Shown one piece after another: positions 1-11,523 of a DNA stretch of 64,000 nt. This DNA comes from Uloborus plumipes. Its lineage: Eukaryota; Arthropoda; Arachnida; Araneae; Uloboridae. Where the stretch lies: the NCBI GenBank assembly GCA_038373865.1, contig JAXGGA010001180.1, positions 1 to 64,000 on the forward strand, written 5' to 3'. A program made the translations under genes and the position numbers. How positions within the stretch are numbered: the stretch's first letter is position 1; each line of letters begins with the position of its first letter. The notes beneath the pieces are model-generated. The model had not been told where the DNA came from, ran no database searches, and saw nothing but the letters and a program-made list of their open reading frames with translations.

Positions 1-490
1 GTCAAAAAAGGTTTAGAAAAAGGGCTTAGCCAAACACAGAAAACTGTAGCTAAATACATTTTTGCAATAAAAATAATTGGGGGCCCTAAATTGAAAAAAT
101 TATCCTATCATTAGTTGGGACCAAACTGAACTGCTTTAAAATTGGTTAAAATGGGCTCAGTACTGGGGAGTCCTTTGGGCCACAACACAGACACGAAATT
201 TTTATATTTAAAAATTCCCTTTTACTGCGCTTCGAAAGCTTCGAACGGTCTTAGCCCACCATATGTCAAAAACTTAAAAAAGGGCTTAAAAAATTTTTGG
301 GCCAAGAAAAAAAGCTGTACTAAATACAAAATTTTCAATTAAAAATACATTGCGTCCTAAATTGAATAAAAACTACCCTATTTTTTAAAGGGGAAAAAAC
401 TGAAACTGCGTACAAAATTTGGTTACAATCGGTTCAGTAATTGAGGAGTCCATTGGCCACAAACACAGGGACACGTAATTTTTATATATT
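1..490. repeat. Diverged tandem repeat, two units of about 270 bp
   Basis: Two adjacent units share the same ordered landmarks: CTAAATTGAA at about 90 and 357, a GGAGTCC...TTGG...CCACAA block at about 167 and 446, and a GACACG(A/T)AATTTTTATA block at about 190 and 470. The offset is about 270-280 bp. No coding potential is visible. The first unit probably continues left of the window. Confidence 0.7.
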
Positions 491-1243
491 AAGATTTTAC
501 ACGATACTATTTAGTGCTATAAACAAAAAATAAATAAAATTTAGTTTATTTCACCTATTTCTGAACCATGTGGCGTCTTCCCCCAAGTATATGGGGAAGA
601 TGCCACACACGCTTATTTTCTTATTGCTACAGTGGTGTGGAGCTCTTCTACATAGATGATGTGTGTAACGTAATGCAAAACTCACTTATATTGCTAAGAT
701 CTTATTCAAAATAGCAAATACGTTTATGAGCTCTAAGTATGAGGAACAGAATATTACAAAAGTTGTACTCACCACGTTAATTCTCACGAGATAAAAAAAT
801 AACGCCAAATAAAGTCGATGAATTGAAACAAATGGCCAAGCCACATCTTATGTGGGACCTGACACTGGATACAAGTGGCTCAGTATTGCAATGTAACGAT
901 GCATAAACGAGTTATGATCAAACTTGCGTCTTCCCCGACTGGCATCTTCCCCCGACTTACCTTATAATATTGGTGAAATATTTAATAACTGTATCATTTA
1001 CATAGAAGCTTATTGAAATTATATTGAAACAGAAAAGCTTTAAAATTTAAACTAAGAATAATTAAAAGTTTAAACTTTGAGTATATACAGAAATATTTAA
1101 TTCTATTTTTTAAAGTTTTGTCCCTTTTGAAAAAAATACTTAATTTAGAAAGAAATCACAATATGCTAGTGTTTCATTTCATATGTAGCACTACTCCTGC
1201 ACAATAAAATAGAGGCTTGAAAAATTAATTTGAATGTATTTAA
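491..1243. other. Intergenic stretch with repeated GCRTCTTCCCC motifs
   Basis: No gene was recognised. A hairpin with roughly 14-bp arms around GTGGCGTCTTCCCC lies at 570-607. The same CGTCTTCCCC / GCATCTTCCCCC motif recurs as a direct pair at about 927-956. The rest is AT-rich and unassigned. Confidence 0.4.
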
Positions 1244-1569
1244 AAGCCATTATTTTGAAATTCAGACAAGGTGTGGCAGTGACCATTTTTAATTTTCCTC
1301 ATTTTTTTTATGTCAAAGTAGGTCATGAGAAATAAACATTCTGAAGTTTGTAGCCCCCCAAAAAATTTTGTTCGCTCGGTAAAAATTCCCAAAGTTTGAT
1401 GTTAAACAGCGCTTTTTGGGTAAAACGGCTAAAAGACGCATTTCAGTGCGCTGTAGTTTTTTACAGAAATGCCACCCCATGGTTATGTTTACACTCATTG
1501 ATTGTACAGTGTGTAGTTATGAGGACCCCATAGTTATTTGGGTTGGGGTGTGTTGCTTTCTTTAGTTAA

Positions 1570-2931
1570 GACCAAGAATCTGAGAGAGTGTCACACCTGT
1601 GATTCATGACCTCTCAGATTTTTTCCAAAAAATCACCAAATGTTTATTATCTTATTGAAAGACCAAATCCAGAATGTTTTGCTCTAAATTTGAGTTGTTT
1701 AGGTTTTATGGAGCCCTAAATGTGAAGGTGCGGCATCAAAAATTAAGCGGATTTTCAAGACATGGAAGTTGCTGTGAGACAAAACTCTTACCAGGAACTG
1801 TTTAACTCCAATTTTCTTGTGTATGGAATATAGAAGGTTCAAACTTTACAAAATGAATGTTAAATTTGTAGTAAGTTGTTGCCGTAAGGTCAGTGAAGGC
1901 CCTCAAAACAAGGCATTTTTGACGTTTTTTAGCGTTTTTGAGGTCTAAAAACAGTTTGTACATTTCAGTTGGCACGGCAAAAGTAGTGTCGTTTGAAAGA
2001 CCAGTGTAAGCACTTTAAAATAATGTATAAACAACTGAGGAAAGGTCAACGTGCTTTTAGTTGCGTAAGGCCGAAATATGAAAAATGTCATATTTTACCG
2101 ATATTCAAACGGTCATAACTTCCTCTGCCAACAACATATTGAAATATTTTTTTGCCAATGTCATTCTCTATTATTTATCTTAACAGAACAGTTGAGTCCT
2201 TTGATGCGAAATGTGAAAAATTTTTTTACAAAAAATGCACAGAAATACATTTTTTGTAAAAAATAATTTCACATTTCGCCTCAAAGGACTCAACTGTTCC
2301 GTTAAGACAAAGAATAGAGTACGACATTGGCAAAACAAATATTTCAATATGTTGTTGGCAGAGGAAGTTATGACCGTTTGAATATCGGTAAAATATGACA
2401 TTTTTCATATTTCGGCCTTACGCAACTAAAAGCACGTTGAACTTTCCTCGGTTGTTTATACATTATTTTAAAGTGCTTACACTGGTCTTTCAAACGACAC
2501 TACTTTTGCCGTGCCAACTGAAATGTACAAGCTGTTTTTAGACCTCAAAAACGCTAAAAAACGTCAAAAATGCCTTGTTTTGAGGGCCTTCACTGACCTT
2601 ACGGCAACAACTTACCACTTATTTAACATTCATTTTGTAAAGTTTCAACCTTCTATATTCCATATACAAAAAGAAAATTGGAGTTAAACAGTTCCTGGTA
2701 GGAATTTTGGCTCACAGCAACTTCCATGTCTTGAAAATCCGCTTAATTTTTGATGCCGCGCCTTCACCTTTAGGGGATCCATAAAAACTAAACAACTCAA
2801 CTTTAGAGCAAAACATGCTGGATTTGGTCTTTCAATAAGATAATAGACATTTGGTAATTTTTGGGAGAAAATCTGAGAGGTCATGAATCACCTCATAATG
2901 CTAGTCGGGACAGTTTCTCAGATTCTTGCTC
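1570..2931. mobile_element. 1.36-kb near-perfect palindrome inserted at TTAA
   Basis: The left arm (1570-2237) and right arm (2248-2931) are inverted copies separated by about 10 bases (CACAGAAATA). The ends read GACCAAGAATCTGAGA and, from the minus strand, GAGCAAGAATCTGAGA. TTAA flanks it at 1566-1569 and 2932-2935. The interruption is clear because the opposite arm of the enclosing element (about 5085-5105) runs through the same junction without it. Short ORFs near the centre are mirror images of one another and are not genes. A transcript through it would fold into a very long hairpin. Confidence 0.85.
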
Positions 2932-3189
2932 TTAAGGGGCCGCAAAGTATGGTTTTTAGACCATTTTCGCTCGACTTTGAACTGCGTTATTTTTCCCCTA
3001 AAAGCAGCCCCCGAAATTTTTTTAACATATACTGAAAATTTATACTATAAAGAGAATATGTGGTACGAAAATTGTTTTAATATCTCATTGCTTTGAAGAG
3101 AAAAAGACCTAGACATTTTTTCAAATTTTCAAAATTTGCTGTTTTTTGATCGCATTTAACTCAAAACAGCAACTCTAGGGAAAAAAAAA

Positions 3190-4225
3190 GCTTTTATGGA
3201 TTATGGAACCTACAGATGTGTAGAATAACGTAAAAAAGAAAGTTGCGTGGGGTCTCGTCTCGTTTTCAAGAATTTTTTTTTTTTTTGTAGCTCATTTTAA
3301 TGCTTTTTTCTCATAGTAAAATGTGTCCATCAAGTAGGTCAGATCTGCAGAAACTCTAAGTATATAGTAATCATATATTTAAATTTGTATAGGGAAAGAG
3401 AAAAAGACTAAAAACACTTAATTTTGTCTAAATTTTTTATAATTTTTATTTTTTTAATTGCAATTAACTCAAAAAACGTGAAATCCTGAGACTTTTATTG
3501 AATACACATATTACTAGCTTTAAAATATTGGAAAAAGTAAATTCGGTGAGGTATCTTCTAGTGGGAGGTCACAGTGACCTCCCGAAAAATTTCATGATCG
3601 AAAAATTTTGCTATTGATTCGGCAAAGTTGGAAACAGTGCTGCAACATTGAACTTTCTATTTATTTATTTTTTACATGAAATGATTATGATACCTGTATA
3701 TATGATACCTGTATATGTGTAAAACGACGTATAAAATAATGCGGCCAGGGGTCTCTTCTTTTAGTTTTATAGAAAAAAAATGTAGCAGATTTTAATACGT
3801 TCTCCCGTAGTAAAATGTGTCCAGTATGTAGGTCAGATCTGCTAAAACTTAAAATATATGATAATAATTTATGTATGTGTGTATAGTAATTTTTGAGTGT
3901 ATAGTAATGGTGAAAAAGAATCACAGCACTTAATTGTGTCTGAATTTTTAGAACTTTTCGCTTCTTATTGCAATTATATCAAAAAACGATAAATCGTTAC
4001 TGAGGGAATTATTGAATTTACATATTACTAACTGGCAATGACTGGAAATATTCGAAAAAGTAAATACTGTGAGGTATTTTCAGAGGCTCCCCAATGGGAA
4101 GTCAAAGGAGGTCATTGCGACCTCCAGAAAAATTTCATATTCGGAAAATTTTTCTGAAGATTCAGCAATTTTAGAAACAATACTGCAACATAGAAATGTT
4201 CTATTTATTTATTTTTTACATGTGG
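3190..4225. repeat. Internal tandem duplication in the left arm of the foldback element
   Basis: Two units of about 515 bp (about 3190-3690 and 3700-4225) share blocks such as AGTAAAATGTGTCCA, GTAGGTCAGATCTGC and TTTCTATTTATTTATTTTTT in the same order. The right arm has only one copy. The two halves of the foldback are therefore unequal in length. Confidence 0.65.
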
Positions 4226-5531
4226 GCTTGATCGTATTTTATCATTCGGAAAAACTGGGAAATTCCTTTGGCAAATTAAGAACATCTTCTTGAGAAGTAT
4301 AAGATACTAATGGGCACTGGAACTTAAATTTTTACAGAATACGATCAAGCACACGTGAGAAAATGTATCATTAAAAAATCTCAATGTTGCAATAGTTTCC
4401 AAATTTGCCAAATCATCAGCAAAATTTTCCGATCATGAAATTTTTCGGGAGGTCACTGTGACCTCCCACTAGAATACATCTGAAGATACCTCACCGAATT
4501 TACTTTTTCCAATATTTCAAAGCTAGTAATATGTGCATTCAATAATAGTCTCAGGATTTCACGTTTTTTGAGTGCAATTAAAAAAATAAAAATTATAAAA
4601 ATTTAGACAAAATTAAGTGTTTTTAGTCTTTTTCTCTTTCCCTATACAAATTTAAATATATCATTACTATATACTTAGAGTTTCAGCAGATCTGACCTAC
4701 TATGGACACATTTTACTATGAGAAAAAAGCATTAAAATGAGTTACAAAAAAAAAAAAATATTTTCTTGTAAACGAGACGAGACCCCACGCAACTTTCTTT
4801 TTTACGTTATTCTACACATCTGTAGGTTCCACAATCCAGAAAAGCTTTTTTTCCCTAGAGTTGCTGTTTTGAGTTAAATGCGATCAAAAAACCGCAAATT
4901 TTGAAAATTTGAAAAATGTCTAGGTCTTTTTCTCTTCAAAGCAATGAGATACTAAAACAATTTTCGTACCACATATTCTCTTTATAGTATAAATTTTCAG
5001 TATATGTTTAAAAAATTTCGGGGCATTGCTTTTAGGGGGGAAATAACGTAGTTCAAAGTCGAGCGAAAATGGTCTAAAAACCATACTTTGCGGCCCCTTA
5101 ACTCAAAAAAGCAACACACCTCAACCCAAATAACTATGGTGTCCTCATAACTACATACTGTACAATCAATAAATGTAAGCATAACCATGGGATGGCGTTT
5201 CTGTAAAAAGTTACAGCGCACTAAAATGCGTCTTTCAGCCATTTTACCAAAAAAGCGCTGCATAACATCAAACTTTGGGAATTTTTACCGAGCGAACAAA
5301 ATTTTTGGGGCGGCTACAAACTTCAGAATGTTCATTTCTCATTACATACTTTGACATATAAAAAAATGACGAAAATCAAAAATGGTTACTGCCAAATTTT
5401 CCCTTTTTTGTTCGATTTTCAAAATAATGGCTCTTAACATGTTCTTATAGAAATGATGCGAGAAACAACTTTGATTTGTTGTTTTGAACATTACATAAGA
5501 ATAAGCGAACATGCAATGTAATTGTACCATT

Positions 5532-5583
5532 CCGGATATCTGGTATCCGGCGTGAGATGAGTCACCGGATATTCGATATCCGG
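5532..5583. repeat. Pair of 19-bp CCGGATAT...ATCCGG near-palindromes
   Basis: CCGGATATCTGGTATCCGG (5532-5550) and CCGGATATTCGATATCCGG (5565-5583) are each nearly self-complementary and lie 33 bp apart. I cannot assign them to a family. Confidence 0.5.
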
Positions 5584-5727
5584 CAAAATCACTATCCTGT
5601 CCATCCCTATTTCTTGCTTGAGGATTTTCTGTTTTAAACCGAATTCAACTACGTTTTATTACAACAGGTCTGCCTTTGACTAATCTAAACCCATTTGACC
5701 ATGTGAGTGATCATGACGTGTCAAATA

Positions 5728-6999
5728 TTATGTCATTTAAAAAGTCCTCGCGCTTTTTTCTAACCAGATGGTCTGACGTATATATTTCGAGCAACATTAA
5801 TCCAATTGCGTTATATGAGTATTCGTTTGAAAGGTGGCATTTCAGGCTACCTTTTTGACACCACGTCCAGGTATTTTGCCAATCGAGTAAAAAGTTATAG
5901 CTCTTTAAAAATGACTGAAATATCTGAAAAATACGATAGGTAATGTTTTTTCACTGCAAAAAAGATAAGAATGCCACAAGAACGGCCGATGTTTTTTAAA
6001 AATGTTATGTAAGGATGCAATGAGTGAACGCTGTAATTAAAAGAAGTATACTCTATTCCGTTCTGGAAATTTCGATGTCAAAGATGCACCTCTCTGTGGT
6101 CGGCTATTCACTGAAAAAGTCGATGAAGTTTTTCAACTGGTTTAGCGGGACCAACGCGTAAACGCTTAAAAGATGGAGGAGACACTTAACATCAACCACA
6201 TAACAGTTTGGGATCCTCTGAAGAGAACAGGTTGCTCAAAGGAGCTCCATGTTTGGGTGACACAAGAATTACCGAAAAAAAAAATTGATCGACAGAGTTA
6301 CCATCAGTAAAACGCTTCTAAGGAGATCAGAAATCGATTCTTTTTGCAGCAAATTATTACAGGAGATGAAAAATGGATTAGATACGAGACAATGAAATGC
6401 ATGCGATCTCGGTAAAGGGCTGTGACCCACCACAAACGAATTCAAATCCAGGATTAACGGAAAAAAGGTGTTTCGTAGAAATGGAAGGACATTGCTCATA
6501 AGGAACTGACACAACCTGGCGCAACAGTGAATTCTGTCCTCTATTGTGCATTACTCAACTGTTTTAATGAAGCAATCAAGAAAATGCGACCAGAATTGAC
6601 CAACAGAAAAGGAGTTGTGTTCCATCATGATAATGCTAAGCCACACTCATCTTTGATGACTTAGAATAAATCGAAAAAACTTGGTTATGAACTTATGGTG
6701 CATCTAACGTATAGGCTGGACCTTACTAATTTCGATTATCTTTAGTTTCAGTCTTTGAAAAATTCTTTTGATGGCAAAAAATTTGCTAAGTGAACAGTCG
6801 CTAAATATCACTTGTCTAACTTTTTCGCCGATAAACCTCAGAAGTTTTACACCACTGAAATTATGCAGCTACCGAGGGAATAGCCAAAGGTCATAAATAA
6901 TAATGAGCATATGCACTTAGATTAAAATTAACTTTCAAATAAAAAAATTCTTACTCAAAAACTTACGAAAAAAGCGCGGAGACTTTTTAAATGACCCAA
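5728..6999 (+). mobile_element. mariner element, full-length but decayed
   Basis: Terminal inverted repeats of about 30 bp are visible. The left starts TTATGTCATTTAAAAAGTCC, and the right read on the minus strand starts TTGGGTCATTTAAAAAGTCT. TA lies outside each end (5726-5727 and 7000-7001). The length of 1272 bp is normal for mariner. The enclosed transposase is destroyed by stops and frameshifts, so this copy is inactive. Confidence 0.9.
5960..6905 (+). pseudogene. mariner transposase pseudogene
   Basis: Frame-by-frame reading recovers mariner landmarks: SGNFDVKDAP near 6064, HITVWDPLKRTGC near 6197, ITGDEKWI near 6358, VFHHDNAKPHSSL near 6619 and RLDLTNFDY near 6714. The second and third catalytic aspartates (HHDN and NFDY) are 34 residues apart, counting one in-frame stop, which is the mariner D,D34D spacing. 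Many stops and frame changes interrupt the roughly 345-residue protein. It can no longer encode an enzyme. Confidence 0.9.
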
Positions 7000-7026
7000 T
7001 AGTTTCCCTTTCAGTTGCTGTAAAAA

Positions 7027-7650
7027 TTGGTCCATTATGTGAGTGAGTTATCTGCTTCTGACATGCATTTAAATATGGAAAACACTCTCCCTCCCCTGAA
7101 ACGGATTAGAATTGTCAACCTTAGTCAGCATACTTCTATGACCGTGGGGGATATTGTTTCAGCAGGTGGAATTGGAAAATTCAGCATTTCTTGGATTATT
7201 AATCGGCAAAAAAACTTGGCACAGTACGTCTAATGTGGACAAATGTGGACGCAAACGCTAGACCACACTTCACACAAACAAATTTCTTGTACCAAATAGT
7301 AAAATTTGTCCTTGCAAAACAAGTGTAGATCTTTATAGAGAATTATTAGCCACCGGTGTGAGCATGGATTCGTCGACAATTTAACGAAAGCTTATTGAAT
7401 CAGGGAGATTTACAAGAACACAAGTAAAAAAAATATTAAAAAAAATATATTATTAATGCTTACAATGAAGAAAAAATGTTTTAACTGGACTACTAAATAT
7501 CAATTCTGTAATGTACAAGACTGGAAGGGGATTGTATTCACTGAAGAAACAGATTTTATTGGCAAAGGTTTCAGCCAAGATTTGTTAAGGAAGGGATCAT
7601 GAATCTCCATCAGAAAACAAAATCTTGTTCAAACATTTAAGCAAATCCTC
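7027..7650 (+). pseudogene. Tc1-like transposase pseudogene
   Basis: The first frame is open for 68 codons and resembles the paired-like DNA-binding region of Tc1-family transposases (LPPLKRIRIVNLSQH, SMTVGDIV, then FSISWIINRQKN). After a stop at about 7231 further Tc1 landmarks appear in other frames: a CGRKR-like remnant, an SVDSSTIRRRL-like segment near 7365, and QDWKGIVFTEETDF near 7520, which covers the first catalytic aspartate region. Stops and shifts are frequent, and the C-terminal half was not found. It abuts the mariner copy directly. Confidence 0.8.
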
Positions 7651-8232
7651 TGAAACAGATCTGTACTCATTTGCTTATGTTAGTACGCCTGACCCTAATC
7701 AATCTCCTGATTGGTTTTTCATTCCAGTCTGCTTTTTCGTTCCGCTTTTATGTTGATTTTTCAACTTTGTCCTTAATGTTTGCACACCAGTGTACATACT
7801 TTCACTCAAGGTCTGAAAAAACTGGGGCACCAAATCACCCTGGAAACTAAAAAGGATACATTGGCAACTAGTTCTTTCAGAACAAGAATCTGTAGGAAGT
7901 CATGTTACACTGAATGTTCCTATTGACTTTGAGAAATAGTTTGTCAGATGCCTGAAATCTTTTCTTAGCTCTCAACATTTTTCAGTTTTTATTATCTTTG
8001 TATATGATATATATTTTGATATATATATTACGTAATATATTCCAAACAACTGATTGATAAACATTTTGAAGGTTAAGCTCCTTATTTTGAAAGATCCTGG
8101 ATGTGTTGGAATGCTACTCTTAATGATTCTTCAATATTTGACTTTTTTTCTTCAAATAAGCCCTGAAAAATACTCCTATTTAATAGAAATTTGATGTAAT
8201 ATTTGTTTAATTGAAATTTTTGTATAATATAG
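7651..8232. other. No gene seen; probably intron of the sulfotransferase gene
   Basis: I looked on + for the preceding sulfotransferase exon and found none. The sequence is AT-rich, with a TATATA-rich tract at about 8005-8040. Confidence 0.4.
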
Positions 8233-8351
8233 GTCAAGTAGGAGACTGGAAGAATTATTTCAACTCTGACATGGATGACCTCATGAATACTTACATTGAA
8301 AACCATTTCAAAAGTACTAACATCATGTTCTGCTTTGATCTTAATGTGTGA
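8233..8351 (+). CDS. Cytosolic sulfotransferase, C-terminal exon only
   Basis: After an acceptor (TATAATATAG at 8223-8232) the exon reads QVGDWKNYFNSDMDDLMNTY and continues for 38 complete codons to TGA at 8349-8351. GDWKN(H/Y)F is the conserved C-terminal motif of cytosolic sulfotransferases, which move sulfonate from PAPS to hydroxyl or amine groups; this region contributes to PAPS binding. From memory, vertebrate SULT genes also have an intron just before this motif, and the tail is similar in length (about 36 residues there). The exon begins with two bases of a split codon. All earlier exons, including the PAPS-binding P-loop, are missing here. They may lie left of the window behind the insertions at 1-7650, or the exon may be a lone remnant. 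The substrate cannot be inferred. Confidence 0.8.
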
Positions 8352-9669
8352 AAAATACAAATTTTGTATCCTTCTGTTTTAATACTGTCTCATACTATCT
8401 GTGATTCAAATTTAGAACGTGAAATTTCTTTCAGAAATTTTTGAATTGTATTTCATTTTATAAGTTATCTACTGTTTAATGTTATTAAATGTCTTTTCAT
8501 TACTCTACACATTTTGAATGAAAAATTAAATACCAGTTTAAAATATATCAAAAATATTTATTTGAAAAAATAACATGAAGAAATACACAAGAATATAAAG
8601 TATTAAGCATGCTTTGTGACATATTTCATGCTTTTTTTATGTATCAAAATTGCACATTTAAATATTTACAACTTCTTAGGGAAATATAAATTTCTTCTAT
8701 ATTTTAAGAAACAGGTAATTGCTTTTTACAGAAGAAGTGATGTAATGAATAGCAGAGGCATATTAGAGCTTCTTTTTGAAGAAAAATCTAGCTATTATTA
8801 TTCTTCAATATATTCTTTTTTCATATACATCTTTCCCAATTTAAGAACTACATAAAAAACCAATCATTTATACATTTACATAATCACTTGTTTTTTTATG
8901 CACAAAAATATGTATTAGTTTTTTTTCTAATTCATTTTTTTTTCACAGTAGTTCTTTAATCAAAATGTAACTAAATATTTTTGATGTACATATGATTTTC
9001 ATATAAAATCTGAATATTTCATTCATGTTCTAAATTTCATTTATTGTTAACTTATGAAATAGTTTTATTTCGTTTGAGAACATTTTATGCACCTTGAGAA
9101 AAGTTTAATCACTTTGACAACAGCTGTAGAAATTCAAGGTTATGAAAGCAAAAATAATAAAACTCTTCAAAATATTTCTTTTAGTTTCAAAAAAGTAAAC
9201 TAAATATTTCATTAAAACATTTTACATTTAATTTATGTAAAATATTATAATACTTAACAATTAATTATATTTTGTATCGGTTTTAGAAAACTTATTATAA
9301 CAATAAAAAAGCTAAGAGTAACTTTTTGTTCCAACAAAAAAAAAAAAAAAATCTTCAGCCCCCTCGCCTCAAAAAAAAAAAAAAAAAAAATGTAATAAAA
9401 AATGTTCTTGAAATCTTACATTTTTCCTTTGTAGTTAATATTGTTAATTTGTCAAAAATTTATTTTAGTTTACCATTTCAGCGAAAAAAGATAAAAAGAC
9501 ATTTTTATTTAATGTATCGCTAGTCTTAGTTTCTTGCTCATTTACATGATTGACAAACCAAACTACACCATTTTGATCCATGCAATTGCCATGAAATGTT
9601 TATGCATGCAATTCCACTTGATGTTTTAACCACACTTATGATTCCTATGCTGAACAATCAGACTCATCC
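8352..9669. other. Intergenic region between convergent gene ends
   Basis: This should contain both 3' UTRs. On + an ATTAAA lies at 8484-8489, 133 bases past the sulfotransferase stop, and an AATAAA at 9156-9161. Two long A runs (about 9338-9354 and 9371-9390) flank a CCCCCTCGCC patch. No coding sequence was recognised. Confidence 0.5.
9504..9509 (-). terminator. Candidate polyadenylation signal of the ETS gene
   Basis: AATAAA on the minus strand lies 160 bases past the ETS stop codon. A second candidate is at 9459-9464. The choice between them is not visible from sequence. Confidence 0.4.
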
Positions 9670-9784
9670 TCACATCACCTGAGAAGGATGTATAATAGGT
9701 CTCCAACCAGTTGCATTTGGGCCAAACTTGTATACAAGACGACGTCCAAAGACTGGAAGAAGAACTTGACTTTTGTAGTAATAG
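9670..9784 (-). CDS. ETS factor exon 8, ETS domain end and stop
   Basis: After acceptor TTCTCTTACAG the exon reads [20 protein letters not shown], then GPNATGW and a ten-residue tail, with TGA at 9670-9672. This is the last helix and the strand 3-4 wing of the ETS domain. The tail after GW is about as short as in ELF3. Confidence 0.94.
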
Positions 9785-11447
9785 CTGTAAGAGAATAAAT
9801 TATTTAAGCAGTCATAAGGAGTTGTAAATTATAGAATTCACAATAGCAACTACTATTTATGAAACAGCTAATCTGTTTCCTTTAATAAATTTTCAAGTTA
9901 AAATTATTTAATTCTAGTTTTTTGTAAATTGTTTCTTTGATACATGCTTTTTGCTATATGCATGAGCATAGCTTTAATTACTGAGTAGATAAAATATTAT
10001 TTAAGAAATATTAGTGACTTTATGTTTATGAGACATCCTACAATATTCTCAAATTTGCAAAATGCTGCTGTTCTTTAATTATCCAAGCATGTGTTTTTTT
10101 TTTTTTAATTTTAACCTTAAATTTTTCATTAAATGAACAAAAATAACCAGTTTACTAAAGTGAGACTCATGCTTGCATAAGTGTACTTAACTTCAAATAG
10201 TAAAATTTGTGCCATAAACTGTTTTCCGTTTTTTATTTTCATTGACAACAAACGTTCAAATATCAAAGTGATAATCACTATTTGAAATTTTCCATCTTTA
10301 TGTCGAAATGTAGCAATAACTTGGTTATAGTGGATTGACCCTCTCTTAGTCAAGTATTAAAAGTAAAAATATGAATAGTTTTAAGTCAGCGTTTTCTGTT
10401 ATCTTGTGCTATCTTTTTGATTTTGAGAATATTGATTAATATTAAACAATATTACTGTCATATGTTTGATTATAATATTTATTCAGTACTATGTCAACAG
10501 AATTTTTTTAAACAGCTTACTTTTTTTTCAAATACAGATAAACTCTCTGTACTAGTCAGGATAACTGAGGTGAAAAAATCTTATTGTGTTCAGAGAGAAA
10601 GTTAATTGTGTATTTATTCATTCTTTTTGTATGTTTATATTAGATCAGGAATGATCAAGTTGTGGTAAATGTTCCGCAATGTGGTTCGTTAGAGCATAAA
10701 CTGTGGCTAACAAAGATTTTTTGTACGTTTGAAAAAATTGAAATCATGTTTAATAACTAGTACATCATGTTGAAAAAATCGATGGGGGCTTACGTAGTTT
10801 TTTTCCCCAGATAGTAACTTTTCTCTAAAAAGTTGACCACCCCTGTATTAGACATTAGATATTAGATAACATTTTTCACTTTCATTTTCGTCCTAAATGA
10901 GCTTTTTCTTTTGTCATTTGAATATTCACTAAGTCAAATTTTACTTAGAAAGAAAATATATGTAAGTAATAAAGACAAAATAGATTCAAAATAGGTTAAG
11001 CATATTAATACATGCAAAAATGCTGATGATAATACTGCAGTAAATAGTTTCAGATGTACAGCGATGAAACTTTTACAGAATATTGCAACATTTTCTCATA
11101 AAATGCTTTGACCCACACATGTGTTCCTCAGACTGATGCATTTTGGAGTTGCCAACTATTTTAGAGCTCCTAATTTTAGCTCAACATGTTTTATGTGCAA
11201 TTGTGCAATTGTATCAAAAATAGAGTATAATTTAAATTGATATTTTCAACAAAATGAAAGTATGGTCCTTTAAATCTGCCCAAAACAACGACCTGACTTA
11301 TCTTAATGCATTTTGCATATTACTAAAAACAGTTTTGTATATTTAAAATAATTATCCTTGTCAAAGGATTCAAGAGGGAAATCAAGGTAAATACATTAGC
11401 TTATATATATATATATATATATATACTATCATTCTCATATTTTTTAG

Positions 11448-11523
<76 letters not shown>

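Larger units (their letters stand above)
1244..5433. mobile_element. Composite foldback DNA element flanked by TTAA
   Basis: The two ends are inverted copies. The left begins AAGCCATTATTTTGAA after TTAA (1240-1243). The right, read on the minus strand, begins GAGCCATTATTTTGAA after TTAA (5434-5437). Outer arms are about 1244-1565 and 5100-5433. A second inverted pair continues inward (about 2936-3640 and 4390-5099), so the host element is one long inverted repeat with its centre near 4280. A separate palindrome (1570-2931) interrupts the left arm. No ORF resembles a transposase, so this looks non-autonomous. TTAA target duplications are known for the piggyBac and Sola3 superfamilies; the family here is undetermined. 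Confidence 0.82.

Noticed and set aside
2078..2408. Three overlapping ORFs near the palindrome centre
   Set aside because: They are mirror translations of the two palindrome arms.
5532..5583. CCGGATAT palindromes as a regulatory operator
   Set aside because: There is no neighbouring gene to regulate. Without copies elsewhere they are listed only as a short repeat.
8082..8360. 92-codon minus-strand ORF
   Set aside because: It is the antisense of the sulfotransferase exon at 8233-8351 and resembles nothing itself.
9338..9390. Poly-A tracts as the tail of a retroposed gene
   Set aside because: No upstream retroposed sequence or target duplication was seen.
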